Part shown: positions 1 through 11,814 of the stretch, in pieces
Layout: the number at the start of each line of letters is the position of its first letter
How positions within the stretch are numbered: the stretch's first letter is position 1
Origin: Pectinophora gossypiella
Taxonomy: Eukaryota > Arthropoda > Insecta > Lepidoptera > Gelechiidae
DNA length: 64,000 bases
Direction: 5' to 3'
Assembly: GCF_024362695.1 (NCBI RefSeq)
Contig: NC_065419.1
Span: forward strand, 2,728,678-2,792,677
Translations under genes and position numbers: made by a program
The notes under the pieces: generated by a model
What the model saw: only the letters and a program-made list of their open reading frames with translations
The model's database searches: none
What the model was told of the DNA's origin: nothing

Positions 1-1590
1 CGATCTCCCCTGCTACTGCGAACGCTGAGCGACCTCCCTTACTCAACTGCATGCGGTTCTTGATCAGATCCAGAGGCTGCACTACCACTGTTGCTAACAT
101 ACTGTAACAAAAACACACCTCTTTATTAACTAAACTCCCTGGACACTAACTAGTTAGTCATACTAACATATCTATGGACTGTAGTTTGAAAATAAATGTT
201 TTTTTTTACAACATCCAAAAAACCTTGTTTCCCACAAACAATACACATTGACATTATCATATATGCGCATGTGTGTGTGACTTCTGATGCACATACAATT
301 GAAGACTAAAGTAAGACTGATGGGGGCGAGGTAAACCTGGCTCAGCTGCTGGTAGGAAGCAGAGAGTCTACTATATGTAGTATGTTTTCTTATTCTATAC
401 CTAAAGGGACATCAGAATGATTCTTATTGCAGATATTGGTAGAGATCAACTCTCAAATGGGGTAACTTTAGCAGCCACTTTTAATATGTCCTAAGAATAT
501 AAGAGAACTATAATACCGGAAAAGTTGTCATCTAGGAAATGTGCTCATCAGGTACAGAAACCCATCCGGCCATCGTCTGTTTACCAGCGGAATTTAAGAT
601 TCCATCCCTACTTTGTGGATCTTCCACTTACTTGAATGAAGCACTTCGCATCTCATCATTATTTGCACGGCCAAGGAGTGGAGTTCCCTGCCGATGTCTC
701 TATTTCAGAGCTCATATAAACTGCCTTTAAAAACAACCTTTAAGGCCAGAGTCAACAGGCAACTTATAGGCAAACTCAATCTTAGGGCTCTTTTTTGCCT
801 TCAGCATCAATCATAACAAAAATATACCGTGATATTGACAAGTGAGTCTATGGCCAATATGGGTCAAAATATGAAAAATGATTCAACTCTTCTGTTAGTA
901 AATACTATCCCTTTATGTTCATGTGTCTAAATGGGAGTAGATGTAATTGAAAACAGAATGTGGACAGCAGTGTATTTTGAGGAGTCAACTAAAGAAATAC
1001 ACTGTCTGGTGATTGGCTGATAATCTGTCACCATATGGTTCATCTTATCCAATTCATGACTTCAATATCAAGTATGGTTGCATATTGTCTTCTGGGGACT
1101 TGTCTGTACCCATCCCTACAGATATTATGGATGTTAGTTAGCCTTTGAGTCTGTTAATATTTTTATGACTATATTCTTTATGAATAATTTAGCATAGGTA
1201 CCAAGCATGTTCATAGTTACATAACTACAACTGGTGATAAATTATCAAATGAATTAAAATCCGAGGTCAAGTTATGATAATAATTGAACTCTCGTTTGTG
1301 AAACTATTTAGCGTCACGCTGCTAACAGTGCAAGGTCTCATTGTCGTAGAAAACACCAATCACTCTTGCTTGCCCTGACATAAATGAGAATTATGAAATA
1401 AAACCGACGACCAATTCTACTCCCCTAAAATTACATATCCCAGTTGTAGATTTACGTGATCATGAATATTACTGACATTGATTCATGGGGTAAAGGACAA
1501 GTTTTATCCATAAACTAAAATAACATACCCAGCTGATCCGCCGAAAGCGAATTTCAGAGCATTGGGAATATACCGCTCCTTTTTACTCAT
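1..1590 (-). CDS. SLC25A11: Mitochondrial 2-oxoglutarate/malate carrier (SLC25A11-like), 5' part only
   Basis: Two exons are visible. Exon 1 is 1590-1529: ATG, then MSKKERYIPNALKF and AFGGSAG, ending at a GTATGT donor in phase 2. Exon 2 starts at 101 after a TTGTTACAG acceptor and runs off the left edge, reading MLATVVVQPLDLIKN then RMQLSKGGRSAF. The PLDLIKNRMQ stretch is the first-repeat signature of mitochondrial carriers (Px[DE]xx[KR]), and its wording is that of the oxoglutarate carrier. Members of this family exchange 2-oxoglutarate for malate across the inner mitochondrial membrane. About 54 of the usual roughly 300 residues are inside the window. The ATG has a good context (ACAATGA). 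The intron (102-1528) holds only a LINE remnant. Family assignment is firm; the exact substrate is inferred from the short N-terminus. Confidence 0.85.
540..800 (+). repeat. LINE reverse-transcriptase C-terminal remnant
   Basis: Read in one frame this encodes AKEWSSLPMSLFQSSYK followed by TFKARVNRQLIGKLNLRAL. This resembles the end of non-LTR retrotransposon polyproteins (WNSLP ... FK.RVNR.L). The same text occurs with differences at 46040-46200 (-) and, in part, at 18755-18870 (+). It sits in the carrier's first intron and has no start or intact frame. Confidence 0.6.
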
Positions 1591-3914
1591 TGTAAATTCC
1601 TTAACAAATACACTATCGGCAAACTATCGCGAAAATTAAAAACTTTTGATTATAAAATATCAATATAAAAAACCTGGCTGTAACCCTTCGCTTCAGCCAA
1701 AGAGGTAATCACTACGGCTTCAGCTGGGTTTGACAGTTTGACATTGACTTTGACATTAAATTGTTGTTGTTACAATTCATCTATAGAATACGCAAAGGTA
1801 CTAAGTCATACAGCTTTATCTTAAATAAAAATCTTTCAATTGTTTTCACTAACTTCAAATTATTTTATAAAGGCATCCAACCAAATCTTGCATATTCTAA
1901 GAAGATTATTAGTAATTCCTTTTCAATTTAAATATTATAATGCGCATGCAATGTGCACGTGCATCATTGGCATCAAATCACAAATCGAAAGTTCGGATAC
2001 GCGCATCACCATCACCTAACTACTAAACAAACAATAACTAAAGCATTTTTTTGTCATTTTCCTTGGTTGTATTTTTTTCATCAATGATCTAGCCGATGAA
2101 TGGTGAATTTTAGAACACCGGAAACCGGAAGTTACTACATTTGTGCCGTTCGCAAAAATATTATGAAATCTTTTGTCTTTTTTGCAAATTGCTGATGGGG
2201 AAAGTACCTACATAAGTATATAATATGTACTTGGTACGTTATCAACTTACGTAACTTGTAACATAAACAGCCTATATACGTCCCACTGCTGGGCACAGGC
2301 CTCCCCTCAATCAACCGGAGGGGGTATGGAGCATACTCCACCACGCTGCTCCAATGCGGGTTGGTGGAGGTGTTTTTACGGCTAATAGCCGGGACCAACG
2401 GCTTAACGTGCCCTCCGAAGCACGGAATCATCTTACTTTTTCGGACAATCAGGTGATTCAAGCCTGAAAAGTCCTTACCAAACAAAGGACAGTCTCACAA
2501 AGTGATTTCGACAATGTCCCTATCGGGAATCGAACCCGGACCTCCAGATCGTGAGCCTAACGCTCTAACCACTAGACCACGGAGGCTGTTTGTGTTGCTG
2601 TACGTAACTTGTAACAAGACCAAAAAAAAAGTAACTTGTAACCAGATATTTGAAAAAGAAGATAATTATTCTAGGATATTTTTACGGCGACACGAATGCC
2701 TGAATGACATCAGTGCTCTAAAATTCACTCGGGTATATTTTTTTTCGTGTGCATGCATCTTGCTTGGTCGGGGATTCACCACAACATTGAATTTATAATA
2801 AGTAATATTATTTTACAGAGTAGGTACCTATAATCTACGAATTCAACATAATCTTATCATTGTAAATCACTTGTATTCCAGATTATATTCTACCTACGCA
2901 CTCAATTATTTTCATAACATTTTGGATTGTTAGCAGTCAGATGGTCAGGAAATGTGAGTAATAACCTACTATATTTCTACTATCTTTCTTACTACATAAT
3001 AAATTAATTATAATTATAATATTTTTACTGAGCTACTACTGTACAACAGCTTGCTTCACAAACAGAGAGTGTGTGTTCAAACTCCGGTTCAACTGAGACA
3101 TTAATTTACCCTAAATGCAGTTTCCACTAACACAGAGTTGGCTCGATCACTATAGACGGCGAAGGCTCACCAGCATCAACTATAAAGTTGGTCTAACACT
3201 AACAGAAAGCTCGGTGAGGTCTGGGTACTTAGTCATCTTGTGATGGATGTACCTCTGACTGTCCCCATCGTGAGGTTATGTTATAATAATTATGTATATA
3301 GACGAATGTGTAGGAAGCAAAAGAAGTAGGTATGTCAGGATCGAAACAAATGGAATTCCATAGTCTCTGCTTACCCCGATGGGAAATAGGCGTAAGTTTA
3401 TGTATGTAAATAGATATAGTACGACGTACGCGCCACGAAAAAGGTCTATGTAGTCCGTCTATGTAGTTAGATATGACGAAATGCCGTCAGCGCAAGCGCA
3501 GCACTTCTTCCGCGGCGCGGCGTCTAGTCTTCTAACCATGATTTATATTGTTAGCCTATTTGATCCCACTACTGGGCAAAGGCCTCCACTTGTAATATTC
3601 TTCAACTTTATGCTACGAATAAATGGTGCAAGTAGTCGTTTTAACAAGAATCAGATGGGTATAATAAATGCCAAGGAGAGAGAGAGAGAGATCACACTTA
3701 GGCTCTTCACTTGTCAAGAATGTACCCTTCGACCATCCCCATTCCCCTATTATCATTTCATCTCTATCTATGCCAATCATCAAAATCCCGCGTCCTTATG
3801 CATGAAATTACTAAATATTTTTATTCTATTTCAGAAATTTCAGAATAATTACGAAAGTACCTACCATCGACGACGACGATACGGAGTACCATCCCATTAC
3901 AAATAATAAATAAT
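1591..3914. other. Intergenic, carrier gene to first SMYD4-like gene
   Basis: This 2.3 kb separates two divergently transcribed genes. It contains a SINE (2263-2600) and, at about 3080-3420, pieces of two other dispersed repeats. One of these (GCTCGGTGAGG, about 3210) recurs at 19.6-19.9 and 30.1 kb; the other (GGAATTCCATAGTCTCTGC, about 3352) recurs at 7.6, 59.2 and 63.5 kb. A short (GA)n run lies at about 3675-3691. The promoters of both genes must lie here, but no clear TATA or initiator decides their position. Confidence 0.5.
2263..2600 (-). mobile_element. SINE family C, complete, with 15-bp target-site duplication
   Basis: The tRNA-like head (right end) has the B-box-like GGTTCGATTCCCGA, here as its complement near 2526. 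Then follow a central module (complement of TTAAGCCGTTGGTCCCGG) and a tail ending in GTGCCCAGCAGTGGGACG. The element is flanked by perfect copies of TACGTAACTTGTAAC at 2248-2262 and 2601-2615, the signature of LINE-assisted insertion. Confidence 0.85.
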
Positions 3915-6698
3915 ATGTTCTTCAGTAAACCGGATTTGATAAACTATTTATCTGAAAATGGACACCTGGATCACGTTTACAAGGTTCTGGATGACCCGTC
4001 CGAAGTCGTAGTCACTCTGATGAAGGTTATGAACGAAACCGGGACTATGCCCCAATGCGTCGAGGACTTTAAATCCGAAAGCATTTCAAACATGTTCCGG
4101 CTTGAGGGCAATCAAGCTTATAAAGCAAAACATTTTGGACTAGCTCTTGAGAGTTATAATAAATCACTTAGCTATGCCCCGACGCAATCTACAGCAATGA
4201 AACTGGCATACGGTAATAGATCGGCATTACTATACACACTTAAACAATACACCGACTGTATGAACGACATTGACACAATATTTTCCATGGGATGTGCAGA
4301 TTTCGACCTAGCGGAGAGGCTAAATCAAAGAAAAAATCAGTGTGAGAAAATGGCAAAGGCATCTTCTGACTTAGAAACTAACTCGATTAAAAACGGATTA
4401 GCAGGAAAGTTCTTTAATTTTGATGTGAAACGTCACCCTGAAATACCTTGCGCCAGCACCGACATAAGCGTGATCATGGAATCAGGACTTCCAAAAGTCG
4501 TCGCAGCAAAAGACATCCAAGTAGGCACGCTCGTGTCCTTGGAATCACCATTCGTATGTGAACTAAATGCATCAAATTATTGGATCGCATGCCATTACTG
4601 CCACAAGTTTAAATTTAATTTGATGCCATGTGATGGCTGCACTGTCGCTTTGTTTTGTGATGAGATATGTAAGAAAAAATGTTACATTGAATTCCACAAT
4701 ATTGAGTGTCAGATTATGAGCTGTTTCCACAGTCAACATGGTATAATTGGAGGTAATATGAATATTAGGGCTGCTTTAAAAATGAAGCAAAAGTGCAAAA
4801 CTTGGAAGGAGCTGATCACAGCGTCTTTTAGTATCGGCGAAGACAGGATGAGGAACTCCTGTGTAAGTGATATTTATGACAAGGAAAGTAAGTTTTCCAT
4901 GTTAAGTTTCGATAATAACTTGCATTTCGTACACGGCAAGACAATCAATTGCGGGGTACCGTGCGCTATTGAACTTCATTACTTAAAGGGAGTACCGAAT
5001 TTCTGGCCAACATGTGAAGATGAAAAGGACGAAGGTGTGCGAGCATTCGCGAGAATCATGATGAAATTGAATTTGTTTTATCCGCCAGTTCTAATTCGCA
5101 ATATATGTTTGGATGCTTTGAATGTACATTCTGGGAATCTTGTGACATCAAGTCATAATTTTGGTTGGTTCGCGTTTACCGGCAAACTCAAACACTCTTG
5201 CGATGCAAATCTCCTGGCGTTGGGACTGAAAAACAGCATAGCTTTGGTTGCAGTTCATCCCATACAAAACGGATCTGAACTGAACATTTCCTACTTGTAA
5301 GTATGCAAATAGGATATGCAAATAGTAGTATGCAAATAGGAGCTCGGTGGCGCAGCGGTAAACGCGATCGCGCTCGGTCTGCGATTGTTGAAGTTAAGCA
5401 ACTTTCGCAAAGGCCGGTCATAGGATGGGTGACCACAAAAAAAAGGTCCTCCGTGCTTCGGAAGGCACGTTAAGCTGTTGGTCCCGGCTGTATTAGCAGT
5501 CGCAAATAACCACCAATCCGCACTGGGCCCGCGTGATGGTTTATGGCCCGATCTCCCTATCCATCCATAGGGAAGGCCCGTGCCCCAGCAGTGGGGACGT
5601 TAATGGACTGATGATGAAAGTATGCAAGTGCTGATATAGATAGATAGATAAAATACTTTATATTTACAAAATACAGAGATAAAGTGATTAATAAAGTGTC
5701 ATCATCAACAACCCAAGTAATAATACACCCAAAAAAGGTACCTATTTTTCCCTAAAAAAGTAGCATGGAGAATGCTCCACCCACAAGAGCGTGGCTCTTA
5801 AATTAGTGATGATGAGGTACCTTGAGGAGCTCGGTGGCGCAGCGGTAAACGCGCTCGGTCTGCGATTGTTGAAGTAGTCGTGCCGCGCACACTAGCTTTC
5901 TATTCGAATGCTTCCGAGCTTCCAGACAGTCTCGGGTATCAAGTCTTCTCTTTTTAAAAAGTCTAGTAGGTGGGTAAGGTACCTCATCATCATCAGCCCA
6001 TTAACGTCCCCACTGCTGGTGCATGGGCCTTCCCTATCGATGGATAGGGAGATCGGGCCTTAAACCATCACGCGGGCCCAGTGCGGATTGATGGTTATTA
6101 CTGCTAATGCAGCCGGGACCAACGGCTTAACGTGCCTTCTGAAGCACGGAGGAGCTCGAGATGAAAACTTTTATTTTTGTGGTCACCCATCCTATGACCG
6201 CCCTTTGCGAAACTTGCTTAACTTCAACAATCGCAGACCCAGCGCGTTTACCGCTGCGCCACCGAGCTCCTCACCTCACGTCACTTCAGAGAAATATTAC
6301 TTACCTATATGTATTTATTATTATTTTGTTGCAGAGAACATTACTACGACCGAATACCACAGCACAAGTATTTCATGCGGTCTCTTCACTGCCTTTCGCC
6401 TGCGTGCTCGTGTCGAGTGTGTATTGAGAACTGGAATGTTCGCGATAACAGTTATAGGGACCAAACATTGTCTGCAGATGAGATGAGGGTATTCAAGAAA
6501 TTTATTTCAAACACCCAGCCCAAGAGGTTGATTGACATGGATATCAATGTGTTCAAGGCATCTTGTAAAGCGCTAACCAAACTTCATCATTTGGCCGGGA
6601 CTCGAGAACACGCAGGTATTTACATAGGGTTGCGAAATTTGCTATTTCTCTGTCAATGCATCGCTACTGGAAACAGATATTTACGTAAGTATACGTGA
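3915..6698 (+). CDS. SMYD4: SMYD4-like TPR/MYND/SET protein (copy 1)
   Basis: Exons 3915-5296 and 6335-6698 (donor TT|GTAAGT, acceptor TTGCAG|A, phase 2) give 581 aa. A tetratricopeptide region covers about residues 57-145 (EGNQAYKAKHFGLALESYNK). A MYND zinc finger has C226, C229, C239, C242, C248, C252, H261 and C265. The split SET domain ends in KHSCDAN (426-432) and NISY (457-460), and a post-SET cluster CLSPACSCRVC lies in exon 2. TPR plus MYND plus SET is the SMYD4 arrangement; SMYD proteins are cytoplasmic or nuclear lysine methyltransferases. The SET motif NHSCxPN has Lys in place of the first Asn, a residue that normally contacts AdoMet, so activity is doubtful. The intron is filled with SINEs. 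A donor-like CGTAAGT at 6684 would skip the stop, but the length of the paralogue supports the stop used here. Confidence 0.9.
5338..5616 (+). mobile_element. SINE family B, inside SMYD4 copy 1 intron
   Basis: Starts GAGCTCGGTGGCGCAGCGGT, carries the shared module TTAAGCTGTTGGTCCCGG and ends in a GATGATG-type tail after GGGGACGTTAATGG. A short head fragment repeats at 5826-5875. A second copy in the opposite orientation lies at 5988-6277. Confidence 0.75.
5988..6277 (-). mobile_element. SINE family B, inverted copy in the same intron
   Basis: Reverse complement of the 5338 copy: tail at left (ATCATCAGCCCATTAACG), head at right (GCTGCGCCACCGAGCTCC). It ends about 55 bp before the exon 2 acceptor of SMYD4 copy 1. 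Confidence 0.75.
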
Positions 6699-6740
6699 TA
6701 CGTAATTTTAAGATTATTTCTAGATAAATAACTAGACAAT

Positions 6741-6900
6741 AAGGCTGCGTTTCTGCGTTCTGCGGAGCTGTGCGGAGATGCGCAGGAATCGACCAATCAC
6801 CGTGAGGGAGAGAGTGACAGAGTGTCTTTGTTTTTCGCTCACTCGAACGCTGTGATTGGTCAAATCCGCACATCTCCGCGTCAGTGGAAACCCGGCCTTA
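6741..6900. mobile_element. Foldback MITE, GC-richer stem
   Basis: The left end AAGGCTGCGTTTCTGCG and the complement of the right end (AAGGCCGGGTTTCCACTG) form imperfect inverted repeats, with GACCAATCAC and its complement further in. It lies just after the stop of SMYD4 copy 1. Confidence 0.6.
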
Positions 6901-6980
6901 TGTAGGTACGTACTCGAAAGAGTACCTAACTAATGGTACATCGATTACTAGGGCCCTAAATAAATAGTAGCACAGAATTT

Positions 6981-7231
6981 ATACAGGATGTAAGAGACAT
7001 CGTAACGAATACTGAGGGGGATGATTCAGACCATGATTCCGAGTTGATGGCAAGTCATTTTCCTGTCGGAAAATTCATGATATTTTGTAAAATATTTTCA
7101 GTTTCATCCTTTTGCAACGGAAAATTCTACTTGATATCCACTCAAGTAGAATTTTCCGTCGCAAAAGAAGAATTATGGTCTGAATCATCCCTCAAAGTTT
7201 TCGTTACGATGTTACTAACACCTTTTATACG
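6981..7231. mobile_element. Hairpin MITE, family M1
   Basis: Inverted termini are ACAGGATGTAAGAGACATCG and the complement of CGATGTTACTAACACCTT. Inner arms CAAGTAGAATTTTCCGTCGC type pair across an AT-rich centre. Further copies occur throughout the window. Confidence 0.7.
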
Positions 7232-8604
7232 TAGCTACTAGTTAATATCCCTTCGTCCACGTTCGTAACCAAAGTTTCATAACTAGTTATGAAAAAAGAA
7301 TATTCTTCGCTTGTTGCGTAGAAAGAACATTCCAGGCTACGTTCACCAAAAATAATCGTGAAAATTACCTATTTTCTTTTTACTAGGGTGCATAATTATT
7401 CCAAAATACAATGGCAGAAGCATTATAAAAATAATTGTTGCTTGATATTTGGATCAGATTATATATTAGAATTATGCTGCTACCTATATGCTTCTCTTTA
7501 TTTTGATCAGAATAATGAGTAGAAGATGTAATTGTGCCTGGGTGTAATAAAAAGGATCATCATTTATACCTAAAAACAAAGATACTTACATACATAAACT
7601 CACCTATTTCCAACCGGGGTAAGCAGAGACAATAGAATTCCATTCGCTTCGATCCTGACACACTTCTCTTGCTTCCTCCACATTCATCAATCGCCAAAAA
7701 CAAAGATAAAAGATGCATATTATGTCAGTTATCCATGAAATTACACCCTTCGTCCACGTTAGAAATAATAATTAATTACGAAAATGGAAAAAGAGTCTTC
7801 TTTGATAACTGGTTATCAAACAGCGAAGAAAATTCTTTTTTCATAACTAGTTATGAAAATTTGGTTACGAACGTGGACGAACGAAAATTACAAACTTAAA
7901 CGAAGGAAAATCTTTACAGCGCCATCTATACATATAATTTTTAAGGAAAGTAGCCTGGAAAGTCTCTCATTAATTATGTTACTCCGAAATAAAGTACTAA
8001 CTTACTATGCTTGACTTTTTATTCAAATACAAATCAACGTCTTAATTTCCAAGTTGTTACAGCTTAAAAGCTACAAATAAAAAAATAACATCTCGACAGA
8101 CTAAGCACCTAGTTAAAATAAACTTGTGAAGGTTTTTAAAAAAGTCGTTCATATTTTTTAATGTCTTTTCTGATACAGGATGATACTAACTATAATTGAG
8201 TTTTCCTAACGAGTCCCTTCATATTAGGCGGCTTAGTTGCGCCACCATACCTACTAAAATAGCCGTCATTTTTAACGTGGGTTCACCGCGGTATTAGGAC
8301 CAAATCGCTCTTGTATACTCGCAACCTAATTGTATACCTATAGAAAGGCCTCGCAGCGGAGGCAGGCCCAAAAGATGGAAAGACGACCTGGATGTAGGAT
8401 GCATTTGTAGGGGTCAGTTAAACATCTGTCAGGTTAAGAAAAAGTAGAAGTAAACAAAGAACTTTGCTCAGCATTAGGACACAATCAACTAGTTATAAAA
8501 ATACCTAGCACGTACAGTATCACGATTAAACCGTGCGATTGCTAACATCTAATGTGAAGGGCTATTAAAATATTTACATACTTATTAACTTGTACTTAAA
8601 AAAC

Positions 8605-10412
8605 TTAAACATAATCCAACATTAAATTTTCTGTAGTTAGATCTTGAATACACAAGACACATCTTCTGAAAAGTGTGTAAACTTTGGCATATTCATCTGA
8701 GTAAGGCAAGTCACTGAGAAGAGCCAAAGTCTTGCACAACTTTGCAAATATTTCTGGAATACAATTCCAATTTCTTTGTTCCCCCATTTCTTCTAAGTTT
8801 AATTTGCGAACATTCTTCTTCTGCACGTCTGTTAGTTTCGCATTGTTGAAGAATTCATACTCTCCAGTGCAAACAACACAGTTGCACACAACTCCGCAGA
8901 GTATGAACATGTTTTTGTGTCTTATTTCTTTATCTGTTGAATTGTCCAACCAATGGCCTCTGCAACAAAAAAATATTTGAAAATATTACATAGAATTACA
9001 AAAGTTTCAATAATTTACAAATAGGATAATACTCACACATAAGAAATTGTCAACTCGGTGCCACGTTTGATAGGTGCTATAGCTAATAAAGCTGTTTTCT
9101 TATTCAGTCCGACAGCCAACACATTTGGATTGCAAGAGTTTCTCAATTTGCCAATGAAAGAGAACCAACCATAATTGGCTATGTCGTGAAATTCGGTTTT
9201 CTCCACTTCATTTACTGCTACAACCATAATAACTTGGGTGTGGGTGGAATATAAAGTCAAAAACATCAACATCCTAGCCAGGGCCTGTAGAGCCGATTTT
9301 CTTTCATCAGCAGGCTGGGGCAGAAAACAAGATACTTTTTCCAAATAATGCACAATTGATGCACAATTGAAACAAGCATTATACAATGGGCCGTGCAAGA
9401 AATGTCTTTCATCCTTAATGTTCAGGAGGGAATATTTGTAGTTTGAATCATAAATTTCATTGATAGAACTTGTCTTTAATCTGTTCATGCCAGTTGTATG
9501 AGACGCCGCTATAAAATCACTCCAAGATTTTGACATATTTTTCATTTTCAACACTGCTTTTACAGCCATTCTTAACATGGAGCCCGAGTATAAAGCATCA
9601 AGCACTTCAATAATCTGACATTCAATACTGTGATACTCCCTCATACAATTTTCTCTACAGTTTTCATTACAGAATAGGGCAATATTACACCCATCACAAG
9701 GCTTTAAATTCAAACTCATCTTATGGCAATAGTAGCAAGAAAAAACAGCATTCTGGGGATCATTTTGACTTACAAAAGCTGTTTCTACAGCTAAGACTAC
9801 CCCGACTTTTATATCAGTTGTTGCAACAACTTTTGGCACTTGATCTTCCAAGATGATTCCAACGTTGGTGGTAGCACAGGGTATTTGAGGGTTACGTTTC
9901 ATATTACATTTAAAATACTCTTTAGTGAAAACTGTAGATCTTGCATCTTTAGCCAATCGTTCCACCCAAAGATAACTACGTGCTTCATCTTTCCTTTTCC
10001 TAAGTTTCTCAATTATTTCTAGGGGACAGCCCATAGAAAAACAAGTCTCTATGTCACTCAGACACGCAGAAAATGACTTGACTTTGAGTAGTAAGGCAGA
10101 CCGATTACTGTATGCCAATTTCATAGCTCTAGAATTCTTTGGAGCATATAGCAGAGCTTTGTTGTAACAAATGAGAGCCCTCTGATATTTTTTACTACCA
10201 TAAGCTTGATTACCTTCATTGCGGAATGCAGTGGACTTCGATTCTGATTTTGGTTCTTTCAGAAGTGGTGGTAAACTGTTTGTTTTTGTTAATATATTTA
10301 AGACAGTCATAACTGGTTCAGCTAAATCCGACTTATTCATGGCTTTATAAATATCGTCTATGAAACCATGGTGAGTCAGAAACTCGTGGAACTGTACCGG
10401 CCTAGTAAACAT
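8605..10412 (-). CDS. SMYD4: SMYD4-like TPR/MYND/SET protein (copy 2)
   Basis: Exons 10412-9037 and 8959-8605 (donor GT|GTGAGT, acceptor TTGCAG|A, phase 2) give 576 aa. The start at 10412 is chosen because MFTRPVQFHEFL aligns with MFFSKPDLINYL of copy 1 and because a splice acceptor (TTTGTTTTCAG) lies 5 bp upstream, implying a non-coding 5' exon. TPR residues EGNQAYGSKKYQRAL lie at about 66-80. The MYND ligands C226, C229, C239, C242, C248, C252, H261 and C265 are at the same numbers as in copy 1. SET motifs are RNSCNPN (424-430) and TISY (455-458); the post-SET cluster is CGVVCNCVVC. The first Asn of NHSCxPN is Arg here. Alignment with copy 1 is almost gap-free over 459 residues, so they are paralogues. 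The likely role is a lysine methyltransferase or a methyl-dead binding protein. Confidence 0.9.
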
Positions 10413-11079
10413 TTTGCCTGAAAACAAAGAATATACCTTTGATCAACATTTTTGAAGACGGTGGCTACGAATAAATTACAGGAAATGAAAGTAAACAATG
10501 TTAAATCAAAAACTGTTAATTGGGTGAACTATTTTCATACAAAAGTAAATTAAATACCTCTTTTTTTCAAATAAACATGAAGTCATTCACACAACCAACA
10601 AAAAAACTCAAATCAAGAAAAGAAAACAAAGTCGGCCAAAGTCGGCGGTAAGTATTTCTTTGTTTTTGCATTGGAAAGGCAAAGAGCTTTAGCCTATACA
10701 TCCTTGTATGATGTTTCATGTTGCGTTGTGCGTTACAAAGTAGTCTGTGGTAGCAGAAATACAATAATTTTATTTTTAATTTCTAAACCTATGTTTATCA
10801 AGGTGGAACATCAGTTTGAATTATTTTGTAACAAACTGTATAGGCAGCACAATGAATATCGGCCAACAATGCAATCAAATGCAATATACATTAATAAGGA
10901 AAATACATGCATTTTCTTTCTATCGGGGCGGTCGTAGCTACAAATTATTTCAATAAAGCAGTACAGTAGTGATTCCTTTCTTCTGACATCTTAAGAGGCG
11001 GCGGCGGAGAACCCGTCCAGATGGCAACATTTCAGAAATACCAAAAAGATTTTAGGGCAATTCCCGAGAATAGTTAATA

Positions 11080-11135
11080 GTATATGGCCCAAGGGCAGAG
11101 TTGTAGACCTACAACTCTGCCCTTGGGCCATATAC
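11080..11135. repeat. Perfect 27-bp inverted repeat with 2-nt spacer
   Basis: The left arm runs GTATATGGCCCAAGG..., and the right arm is its exact complement, ending CCTTGGGCCATATAC, around a centre of AC. No mobile-element termini are recognisable outside it. Confidence 0.9.
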
Positions 11136-11349
11136 CTACTAGGTACCTAACCTACCTATACATATTATATTCACTTGTTGTTTATATTCTAAAGAATGGG
11201 ATATTGCAAGTTTAGTTCAGGATTTGCTTTTACTGTACCCTGAAGCCGCATAACGCACGCGACACTACTGAATAAATAATAGGTAAAACGCTAATGAGCC
11301 AATAGACATGTTGGTTAATTTATCACATCGCGTGCGATACGCGTGTTAC

Positions 11350-11697
11350 GGTTTACGTGTCCAGTGGTTGGGCTCTCAATCTGCAGGTTCCGGGATCGAA
11401 TCCCGGTGGGACATAACACAAAAGTCACTTTGTATGGTTTGGATGGGACATTTTGGTTAGAATATGGTTACCAACCTCATCAACCCTGGTGTCAGGGTTT
11501 CTATAGAGCCGCCATCAGTAAGTAGTAACCGAGACCAACGGCTTAACGTGCCTTCCGAAGCACGGATTGTCTTACTTTCGGACAATCAGATGATCAGCTT
11601 GTAATGTCCTAACCAAACTAGAAAGTGATTTTTCACCGGGATTCGAACCCGGGACCTCCGGATCGTGAGGCTCTACCACTGGACCACAGAGGCCGTA
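11350..11697 (-). mobile_element. SINE family A pair, head-to-head
   Basis: A short plus-strand head (about 11360-11440, with TCGAATCCCGGTGGGAC) is followed by a near-complete minus-strand copy (about 11465-11694). Outside them ACGCGTGTTACGG (from 11339) and CCGTAACACGCGT (to about 11704) are perfect inverted copies. Confidence 0.65.
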
Positions 11698-11797
11698 ACA
11701 CGCGTACTGGTGGAAATGGAATATGATGATCCGCATGGCAAAACTGTTTGAAGAAAAATCATAATTAAATTAAATATGTAGTAGGTACTTAAACATA

Positions 11798-11814
11798 TTT
11801 ATTATTTATTTATT
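11798..11814 (-). terminator. MAGE gene poly(A) signals
   Basis: On the minus strand overlapping AATAAA hexamers occur 23-40 nt after the MAGE stop codon (complements of TTTATT at 11798, 11805 and 11809). Confidence 0.7.

Larger units (their letters stand above)
6699..8604. other. Intergenic between convergent SMYD4-like genes
   Basis: No gene is seen. Contents in order: a foldback MITE at 6741-6900; a possible poly(A) signal AATAAA at 6959-6964; a hairpin MITE of family M1 at about 6981-7231; remains of a family M2 MITE spread over about 7318-7960 and interrupted by other repeats; and a LINE scrap at about 8345-8405 (RPRSGGRPKRWKDDLDV). Confidence 0.6.

Noticed and set aside
3481..3906. 141-residue frame just upstream of SMYD4 copy 1
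   Set aside because: It contains dispersed-repeat sequence, has a different frame from the gene and resembles no protein.
6685..6690. GTAAGT donor inside exon 2 of SMYD4 copy 1
   Set aside because: The stop 10 bp later gives the same C-terminal length as copy 2, and no following exon is recognisable.
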